Shown piece by piece: positions 58,951-64,000 of a stretch of DNA of 64,000 bases. The notes below the pieces were generated by a model. That model was not told the origin of the DNA and searched no databases. It saw only the letters and a program-made list of their open reading frames with translations. The DNA is from Litchfieldia salsa (GTDB taxonomy: Bacteria > Bacillota > Bacilli > Bacillales > Bacillaceae_L): assembly GCF_900104555.1 (NCBI RefSeq), contig NZ_FNJU01000013.1:37152-101151 (forward strand), written 5' to 3'. How positions within the stretch are numbered: the first letter of the stretch is position 1; every line of letters starts with the position of its first letter. The translations under genes and the position numbers were made by a program.

Positions 58951-59103
58951 ATGTACAATGATAAAAAAGTAGAAAATTCATTAATAGAACAATTAACTCA
59001 AGAAGAACATGTAAATCAATTAGATCCAGAAATGGATTTGCGTAATGTTAATTTCGCAACTGGCGAAAATAAATACCTAACTGAAAATCCAGACATTATA
59101 TAA
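58951..59103 (+). CDS. Small acidic protein of unknown function (50 aa)
   Basis: A 50-residue hydrophilic protein starts at ATG 58951 behind AGAGGAGG (10-base spacing). Sequence features are an N-terminal helix rich in Glu and Gln (ENSLIEQLTQEEHVNQ) and the segment DPEMDLRNVNFATGENKYL. I do not recognise it. It is the first of three small co-directional genes with good ribosome sites, which suggests a real operon of small proteins. Confidence 0.6.
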   Translation: MYNDKKVENSLIEQLTQEEHVNQLDPEMDLRNVNFATGENKYLTENPDII

Positions 59104-59122
59104 AAGAATTGAAGGTGCCGGT

Positions 59123-59287
59123 ATGTTTAACAAACGAAGTACGGAACTTGATGAAGTAAAAGCAGCAAGTAAACGTGGTGCAAAGGAAGATATATTGCAT
59201 GTCAGTTTATTTGATGAAGGATATGATCTTCGATATGGAAACAACAATAATTTAAAGCAAAAAATAGATGAAAACGATAATGCTTAA
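59123..59287 (+). CDS. Small hydrophilic protein of unknown function (54 aa)
   Basis: The 54-residue protein starts at ATG 59123, behind GAAGGTGCCG, 19 bases after the previous stop. It has a basic N-terminal half (MFNKRSTELDEVKAASKRGAK) and an Asn-rich tail (RYGNNNNLKQKIDENDNA). It lacks hydrophobic segments and any motif I know. A spore-related or stress-related small protein is possible but unproven. Confidence 0.55.
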   Translation: MFNKRSTELDEVKAASKRGAKEDILHVSLFDEGYDLRYGNNNNLKQKIDENDNA

Positions 59288-59301
59288 TAAAGGAGTTTGA
59301 A

Positions 59302-59427
59302 ATGGCAAAAGACGAAAAATTAAATGAAGAGGCTGCTATGAATAACAACCTTACAGCAGCTACCTATCGAAAAAATAAGACTGTAGATAAACAGGGTGGA
59401 TATGATCAAAAAGGCTTGAAAAAGTAG
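59302..59427 (+). CDS. Small hydrophilic protein of unknown function (41 aa)
   Basis: The 41-residue protein starts at ATG 59302, 14 bases after the previous stop, behind AAAGGAGTTTGAA. It is rich in Lys, Asn and Gln (EEAAMNNNLTAATYRKNKTVDKQGGYDQKGLKK) and looks unstructured. The strong ribosome site and tight spacing are the main support. It ends shortly before an inverted repeat (GCTGTCTC/GAGACAGC, 59433-59488) that may terminate the group. Confidence 0.55.
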   Translation: MAKDEKLNEEAAMNNNLTAATYRKNKTVDKQGGYDQKGLKK

Positions 59428-59524
59428 AATTATAAGCTGTCTCTCAGTTAAGGTCACTTATTATGGGGCTACACTTTCGAGACAGCGTCTTTCTTTAACA
59501 TTTCCTCATAAAATACTCTTCGCT

Positions 59525-59914
59525 TTAAGACCACTTTAAGGATAATGATAACTTACAACATTCAATTTGTTCAGTGCTTGCAGATAGAACAATCTTGATT
59601 CCATCAGGCGTAAATGAGATGGTTAATGGAGATGTAACTCCTACAGATTGAATTAACCTTTTTACTTCATTAGAGTTAGATTGCTGTGCTGCTGACATTA
59701 TTTCCTTCGCATATTCTTCAGAGCTTGAAATTCTTTTGAAGATCAGACCACTTTCTTCAATGAGCTTTTGGGAAGCTTGTGCTGATTTTTGAAACATGGT
59801 TGTATCAACTGGAGGATAGGGTCTGTTTGAATTAGAAGGTGGAAAGTAAGAATGTCTATGCCAATAATAATAGGGAACGGTTGGGCTCTGACTTGTATAA
59901 AATTGGTCGTACAA
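59525..59914 (-). CDS. Uncharacterised Bacillaceae protein (YuzC-like?)
   Basis: The 129-residue protein has an aromatic and Pro-rich N-terminus (YYYWHRHSYFPPSNSNRPYPPVD), a helical middle (AQASQKLIEESGLIFKRISSSEEYAKEIMSAAQQ) and a beta-rich end (SPLTISFTPDGIKIVLSA). From memory it resembles YuzC, but I am not sure. GTG 59938 opens the frame; TTG 59914 follows AAAGGAGAG at normal spacing and is preferred. Function unknown. Confidence 0.6.
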   Translation of the reverse strand: MYDQFYTSQSPTVPYYYWHRHSYFPPSNSNRPYPPVDTTMFQKSAQASQKLIEESGLIFKRISSSEEYAKEIMSAAQQSNSNEVKRLIQSVGVTSPLTISFTPDGIKIVLSASTEQIECCKLSLSLKWS

Positions 59915-60083
59915 CGAAATCTCTCCTTTCTTATTCACTAATATATGTCTTAAGCTTAACTTGAGTACCTATATACATTTTAGAGGTGTTAAAAGTATGA
60001 ATTTTGGATATATCATTATATAATTAGAAATATATTTTAAGATAAAACCTCGTCATTATTTCCAATGAGAAAGTAGGGGTAAA

Positions 60084-60710
60084 ATGGAACTTGAGGCCAT
60101 TATCAACCAAATTGAACAATATGGTTATTTCGGTCTGTTTTTGTGGTTATGGATTGGGGTATTGGGAATACCAATCCCAAATGAAATCATAACAATGTCG
60201 GTAGGGTATGCAGGTTCAGAAGAATTTCTTGATTCTTCTTATCTTTTTGGTTGTACATATTTAGGGTTACTTGCGGCAAATACAACCAGTTATGTGTTTG
60301 GACGAATAGCTGGAAAGCCCGTTATAAGTCTCCTTTCAAAGAGAAAGCGCTCAAAAAAATATATAGAAAAATCGATGTTACTTATAAATAAGTATAGAAC
60401 TTTTTCGCTTGTCATGAGCTATTTCCTACCAGGGCTTAGAACAATGGTTCCGTTATTATTTGGTATAAGTGGCCTTAAATTTTTTAAATTTGCTACAATT
60501 TCATATACGACTATATTCATATGGACAACCATTTATTTTACACTTGGAAGACTACTTGGGGATAAAGTGTATATGCTGATGGATTCAGATTATCAGGTGC
60601 TGTTTTTTACCATTGTGACAGTCGGTTTAGCGTGCTTTGTATTCTGGAAATATTTGAAGTATAAACAAAAAATGAGGTTAAAACTTAGTGGAGAAGAAAT
60701 GCATCACTAA
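60084..60710 (+). CDS. DedA-family membrane protein
   Basis: The 208-residue membrane protein belongs to the DedA/SNARE-associated family. The signatures are GVLGIPIPNEIITMSVGYAG and SYFLPGLRTMVPLLFGISG. DedA proteins flip or recycle lipid carriers such as undecaprenyl phosphate and phosphatidylethanolamine. It has about five hydrophobic segments. AAGTAGGGGT precedes the ATG. It is monocistronic and ends in a compact palindrome. Confidence 0.88.
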   Translation: MELEAIINQIEQYGYFGLFLWLWIGVLGIPIPNEIITMSVGYAGSEEFLDSSYLFGCTYLGLLAANTTSYVFGRIAGKPVISLLSKRKRSKKYIEKSMLLINKYRTFSLVMSYFLPGLRTMVPLLFGISGLKFFKFATISYTTIFIWTTIYFTLGRLLGDKVYMLMDSDYQVLFFTIVTVGLACFVFWKYLKYKQKMRLKLSGEEMHH

Positions 60711-60712
60711 AG

Positions 60713-60757
60713 GGACTGTCTCAATACTGGTGCCAGGCACCTAGAGACAGTCCTATT
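60713..60757. terminator. Bidirectional hairpin with GGTGCCAGGCACC apex
   Basis: GGACTGTCTC (60713-60722) pairs with GAGACAGTCC (60744-60753). The loop contains a second palindrome, GGTGCC-A-GGCACC (60729-60741). It lies between converging genes. The U-run is weak. Confidence 0.65.
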
Positions 60758-60775
60758 TGATGCCTTACGCATTTC

Positions 60776-60949
60776 TTACCGGCGGTGTTCTACAAGATCA
60801 ATTGCACCTAAAACGATATGAGCGAGGCCGAAGCCGAAAATAGTGTTTGAAATCATAGGGTCAATTTTTCGATTTTGCTTAAGCATAAAACCAGTAGCGG
60901 TAACAGCTGTACCTAAGACTGTAGGGATTAATCCTTCTCGTCCATTCAT
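60776..60949 (-). CDS. Small membrane protein (57 aa)
   Basis: The 57-residue protein (GLIPTVLGTAVTATGFML, then FGFGLAHIVLGAIDLVEHRR) has two hydrophobic segments separated by a polar turn, a hairpin membrane topology. ATG 60958 opens the frame but abuts GGAGGA; ATG 60949 has the proper spacing and is chosen. I know similar small Bacillus proteins only as uncharacterised, sometimes misannotated as asparagine synthase. Confidence 0.65.
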   Translation of the reverse strand: MNGREGLIPTVLGTAVTATGFMLKQNRKIDPMISNTIFGFGLAHIVLGAIDLVEHRR

Positions 60950-61087
60950 TCGTTTCATTCCTCCAATTGTCGTGATAAAATTGATGCTATCACATCCTTC
61001 TTATTTTTCACCAAGTGAAATGACTTAAAAGCTGTATATATTGGAGTGCTATTCTTAGAATAAATATAGATTTATGGAGGCATCTTA

Positions 61088-61480
61088 GTGGGAAATCAAC
61101 TAAATTTTACGAACACATTAATGGAAACCTTAGACATAAAAATCATTGAGTTATCAGAAGAAAAAGCAATTGCTACAATGCCTGTTGATGACCGAACACG
61201 ACAACCGTTTGGAGTCTTACATGGTGGTGCTTCTGTAGCACTTGCAGAAACGGTTGCTAGTGTAGGAACATATCATTTGTTGGATAAGGAAAAAGAATAT
61301 TGTGTAGGGCTTGAAATCAATGCAAATCATATAAAAGCAAAAAAAGAAGGTATTGTTAAAGCGGTCGCTACTCCGCTTCATAAAGGAAGAAAGACGATGG
61401 TATGGGATATTAAAATCGTCGATGAAAAAGAACAGTTAATTTGTGTTTCTAGATGTACGATGGCGATTATTTCTATTTAA
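61088..61480 (+). CDS. Hotdog-fold acyl-CoA thioesterase (PaaI/YuxO-like)
   Basis: The 130-residue hotdog protein has the PaaI-type catalytic segment QPFGVLHGGASVALAETVAS and the C-terminal SRCTMAIIS. This is the size and pattern of YuxO/MenI, which hydrolyses 1,4-dihydroxy-2-naphthoyl-CoA in menaquinone synthesis. Broad acyl-CoA specificity is also possible. The start is GTG with GGAGGCAT upstream. A terminator follows, then repeats B4 and B5. Confidence 0.85.
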   Translation: MGNQLNFTNTLMETLDIKIIELSEEKAIATMPVDDRTRQPFGVLHGGASVALAETVASVGTYHLLDKEKEYCVGLEINANHIKAKKEGIVKAVATPLHKGRKTMVWDIKIVDEKEQLICVSRCTMAIISI

Positions 61481-61487
61481 TAACAAG

Positions 61488-61525
61488 ACCCCAAAAAGAC
61501 AACCTGGTCCTTTTGGGGTTTTTTT
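61488..61525 (+). terminator. Terminator after the thioesterase gene
   Basis: ACCCCAAAA (61488-61496) pairs with TTTTGGGGT (61511-61519), followed by seven T in all. Confidence 0.9.
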
Positions 61526-61527
61526 AA

Positions 61528-61684
61528 AAGATAAGAAAGTATTAAAAATTTCGTACTCAGATTTGTGTCTAGCTCCAGCGCCTAGCCCCTCGGGGTCATA
61601 AGTCAAATCACTACGGAAAACAAGATTTCCTACGTGCTTCGCCTTATGCCTGTCGGGGCTGACCAAGGCGCTTACGCTTTTCTT
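61528..61684. repeat. Family B intergenic repeat, copy B4
   Basis: The element runs from AGATAAGAAAGTATTAAAAATTTCG through GTGTCTAGCTCCAGCGCC to GCTTTTCTTA. It is followed without gap by the miniature copy B5. The arms are those of the other copies, with an A-C mismatch in the inner stem as in B2. Confidence 0.88.
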
Positions 61685-61742
61685 AGTGTCTAGCTCCAGC
61701 GCCTAGCCTGTCGGGGCTGTACAGGCGCTTGTGCTTTTCTTA
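61685..61742. repeat. Miniature family B repeat, copy B5
   Basis: The 58-base unit keeps GTGTCTAGCTCCAGCGCCTAGCC and TGTCGGGGCTGTACAGGCGCTT...GCTTTTCTTA but lacks the central arm of full copies. Its last bases are the stop codon of the ROK gene on the minus strand. It also lacks the left TAAGAAAGTAT end. Confidence 0.85.
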
Positions 61743-62966
61743 TGATCCAATAGTTGAAGAAGGCGAAAAAAGATGTTCGAGAATTAAGGTAATGGCTCCA
61801 ATTGCCGTTGCATAATCTTCAAATTTAGACACTCGAATTTCAGTCTTTTTAGCATCAAGTGTTAGTACTCGTTGTTCAATGGTCTCAATTAGACTATTTA
61901 TGATGAAATCACCAGCTTTTGAGACTCCACCTGCAAGTACAATTTGCTGAGGGTTGATAATATGAATCAAATTAGTTAAACCAATTCCCAAATAACGACC
62001 AGTTTGTTGAAGAATTTCTTCACAAAGTTGATCCCCCTTTTGGGCGGCTTCAAATACAAGGCGACCATCAATTCGATCAAGGTCATTATTTATTAAATCT
62101 GTGATTATGCTTTTCTTCCCCAGTGATAACTCCCGTTTTACCCTTTCAGCAATTGCAGGTCCGGCAGCTACAGATTCAAGACAGCCGTAATTTCCACAGC
62201 TGCATTTTCCCCCACTAATATCAATGGTCATATGGCCAATCTCACCAGCTATAAAATGTTCACCATGGAATAATTTTCCGTTTATAATAATCCCTGCACC
62301 AATCCCTCTTCCAATATTAATGGTAATCGAGTGATTAGATGTTGTTCCATTACCAAACCACATTTCACCAAGTGCCATGACCCTTGCATCATTTTCAACA
62401 AAAACGATTGTATTGAAGGTGGCTTCTAATTCTTTCTTTAAAGGGATATTACGTAACTGAAGGCTAGGCGCGTATAATGCTTCTCCCAAATTTACATTCA
62501 CAACACCATGCATTCCAATTCCAATCCCTATTAACTTTCTTGAATCTCCTTTATGAAAATCAATTATAACTCCCACCTGATGTTTGACCACTTCTAATAA
62601 CCGTTCATTTGTAATCGGGAAGGGGATCGGCTCAATCGAGGAAGAGAGAATATTCCCCATCAAATCAGTTGATATACATCGCAAGTATTTTGGCCCAATA
62701 TCGAGACCTATAAGATAGGAACCCTCTGAATTAATTGTAAGGAGTGTAGGCTTACGTCCACCACTAGACTCTCCTTGGCGAATTTCAACCACCATTTTTG
62801 ATGAGAGTAGTTCTTTTACCATATTGCTAACAGTAGGAGGGGTCAATGTTGTCTCTTTTGCGATGTCTGCTCGAGAGATCGGACCATCTACTCGTATTTT
62901 ATTCAAAATAATTGAGCGATTAAGAGATTTCATTAACTGAAAACTACCTCTTTGACCTTGCTGCAT
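61740..62966 (-). CDS. ROK-family transcriptional regulator (XylR/NagC type)
   Basis: The 408-residue protein has an N-terminal winged helix (about 10-75; GPISRADIAKETTLTPPTVSNMV) and a ROK sugar-kinase-like domain. The domain has GLDIGPKYLRC and the zinc motif GGKCSCGNYGCLE. It is most like repressors of sugar use. No sugar genes are adjacent, so its target is probably elsewhere, or it regulates itself. AAAAGGTGG precedes the ATG. Its stop codon lies in repeat B5. Confidence 0.88.
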   Translation of the reverse strand: MQQGQRGSFQLMKSLNRSIILNKIRVDGPISRADIAKETTLTPPTVSNMVKELLSSKMVVEIRQGESSGGRKPTLLTINSEGSYLIGLDIGPKYLRCISTDLMGNILSSSIEPIPFPITNERLLEVVKHQVGVIIDFHKGDSRKLIGIGIGMHGVVNVNLGEALYAPSLQLRNIPLKKELEATFNTIVFVENDARVMALGEMWFGNGTTSNHSITINIGRGIGAGIIINGKLFHGEHFIAGEIGHMTIDISGGKCSCGNYGCLESVAAGPAIAERVKRELSLGKKSIITDLINNDLDRIDGRLVFEAAQKGDQLCEEILQQTGRYLGIGLTNLIHIINPQQIVLAGGVSKAGDFIINSLIETIEQRVLTLDAKKTEIRVSKFEDYATAIGAITLILEHLFSPSSTIGS

Positions 62967-63007
62967 CCTATTTCCACCTTTTGTTATAAATTACTCATAT
63001 TATAGCA

Positions 63008-63023
63008 TAACTTTGTAAAGTTA
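63008..63023. promoter_or_regulatory. Candidate ROK operator
   Basis: TAACTTTGTAAAGTTA is a perfect palindrome with a 2-base centre. It lies just upstream of the minus-strand TATAAT (62999-63004) of the ROK gene. The position suits autorepression by the encoded regulator. Confidence 0.55.
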
Positions 63024-63120
63024 ATTTATTAATGGTAACGGTTTTTAGATGGTATTCAAACGTTTAGGATACAGCGGCAAATCACGAGGGCACTTAACAC
63101 ACAAAAGAAAAACTGCTATT

Positions 63121-63606
63121 TTAGTAACAGTCTTTCTTCTTAGGGTTGACCTGTACAAAAGAAGGGTCGAGGCATTTAATAGCACTATAACACTTCAACT
63201 CTACAAAAACACATTCTTTCGTTTCTGTGACATAATCAACTTTGCAAATTTGATCTAATTCAACCGAACCTGTGTCATCATCGTAAATGGGTTTGTTAGG
63301 TTTTAGTAATTGTAATTTTGCACAACAATTTTCACAATCAATGTCTACTACTTTAAAAAACACAGTGATAAAGCAATCATCGTCACCAAAATTACCCCAA
63401 GTAAAATATGGGTGTCCATATGGAGTTTGAAGAATAAACGGGACTGTATCGTATAGTAGTCTGTTTTCGTCTAAATCTTTTAAACAATGATGAAGAGCTG
63501 ATTTTTTTGCTTCTTTTGCCTCTTCTTGTGCTAGTTTTATTTTCTCGAGTGTTTCACAAATACAGAAGGTCTTACACTCATCTTTCTTATAAAAAGAAGA
63601 CGACAT
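63121..63606 (-). CDS. cotZ: CotY/CotZ-family spore coat/exosporium protein
   Basis: The 161-residue Cys-rich protein has paired cysteines spread along it (ECKTFCICETL, DCENCCAKLQ, QICKVD, KKDCY) and the conserved middle LQTPYGHPYFTWGNFGDDDCFITVFF. This is the CotY/CotZ/ExsY family that forms disulfide-linked crystalline layers around spores. GAAAGGAGG precedes the ATG. A collagen-like gene lies divergently upstream, as expected for exosporium loci. Confidence 0.9.
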   Translation of the reverse strand: MSSSFYKKDECKTFCICETLEKIKLAQEEAKEAKKSALHHCLKDLDENRLLYDTVPFILQTPYGHPYFTWGNFGDDDCFITVFFKVVDIDCENCCAKLQLLKPNKPIYDDDTGSVELDQICKVDYVTETKECVFVELKCYSAIKCLDPSFVQVNPKKKDCY

Positions 63607-63812
63607 GCTTAGCTTCCTCCTTTCAACTAGTTATACTGTTAGGATATATTCCTTTTGACGAATCGGTGTTAGGCATATCATTTAATATTCATAGATAATT
63701 AGACTAATGTTTAAATTTGGGCATGGAAAACGTGTTATTTTACTTTCCTCTGGAGTATATCCGCATAGAATGTTGAGAGAATGTAGGATTTTTAAGCAAA
63801 AGAGGTGAATAT

Positions 63813-64000
63813 ATGTCATGTAATTGTGATGGTCATTGCAATTGTCCTGGTCCACCTGGATCAAGAGGGAAAAGGGGCAAAGAAGGCCCACCCGGCCCGG
63901 CAGGCCCACCCGGCCCAGCAGGTCCAAAAGGAAAAGAAGGCCCACCCGGTCCAGCAGGTCCAAAAGGAAAAGAAGGCCCGCCCGGTCCAGCAGGTCCAAA
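63813..64000 (+). CDS. Collagen-like (BclA-type) protein, 5' part
   Basis: The frame opens at ATG 63813 behind AGAGGTGAA and runs off the window. After a short Cys-rich N-terminus ([13 protein letters not shown]) the product is entirely Gly-X-Y triplets ([19 protein letters not shown], then [19 protein letters not shown] repeated). Collagen-like glycoproteins of this kind form the hair-like nap of the exosporium. The nucleotide repeat unit of 36-45 bases (GGCCCACCCGG...) invites slippage and length variation. Its GC content is far above the surrounding DNA. Confidence 0.85.
   Translation, partial: MSCNCDGHCNCPGPPGSRGKRGKEGPPGPAGPPGPAGPKGKEGPPGPAGPKGKEGPPGPAGP

Noticed and set aside
63049..63258. 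Plus-strand frame of 69 codons opposite cotZ
   Set aside because: It lacks a ribosome site and overlaps the well-supported coat gene on the other strand.

Overview
The window is chromosomal DNA from a low-GC, endospore-forming Bacillaceae. The evidence is AT-rich codon use, strong GGAGG-type ribosome sites, S-box and L-box riboswitches, sporulation and coat genes (yunB, lytH, yutH, cotZ), and a gene order that, as I remember it, follows the yus-yur-yun-yut-yum-yui block of Bacillus subtilis almost gene for gene. I see no rRNA, tRNA, CRISPR array, transposase or prophage. Gene symbols of the yxxX type below are homology-and-synteny calls made from memory of B. subtilis.

Layout. 1-3665: end of gcvH, yusG/F/E and an MFS exporter. 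3818-6727: SAM-riboswitch-controlled methionine ABC importer metNPQ. 7188-13492: yurZ, a small unknown gene, and the sufCDSUB Fe-S assembly operon. 13630-22600: an inserted aldarate (glucarate/galactarate type) catabolic island with a CdaR-type regulator, glycerate kinase, a tripartite tricarboxylate-type transporter, a DHDPS/NAL-family enzyme, tartronate semialdehyde reductase and glucarate dehydratase. 22788-27536: yunF, yunD, yunC, an HD-GYP protein and yunB. 27552-31548: a lysine-riboswitch-controlled NhaC-family transporter, then an NSS-family amino-acid transporter with a 34-residue MetS-like subunit. 31711-40735: lytH, lipA, yutC-yutH and small genes. 40893-44242: hom-thrC-thrB. 44287-48111: nfu, yuzD, yutJ, yuzB, dapF, yutM. 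48360-50520: an ECF sigma/anti-sigma pair. 50621-58105: yumC, yumB, yuiA-D, pepA and a BirA-controlled bioY. 58257-61480: small unknown genes, DedA, a hotdog thioesterase. 61740-64000: a ROK regulator, a CotY/CotZ-type coat gene and the start of a collagen-like exosporium-type gene cut by the window edge.

How the genes work together. Fe-S biogenesis is strongly represented (Suf, Nfu, the A-type carrier YutM, the Fe-S client LipA and a SufR-like Cys-rich regulator). Methionine and lysine supply is under riboswitch control. The aldarate island encodes a nearly complete route from glucarate to 2-phosphoglycerate plus pyruvate, with its own transporter and a perfect cre site.

The most unusual feature is the set of structured intergenic repeats. 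Family A has six copies of about 150-220 bp with terminal inverted repeats. Family B has four full copies of about 155 bp and one miniature copy; its ends read TAAGAAA inward and supply the stop codon of at least two genes (lytH and the ROK regulator).
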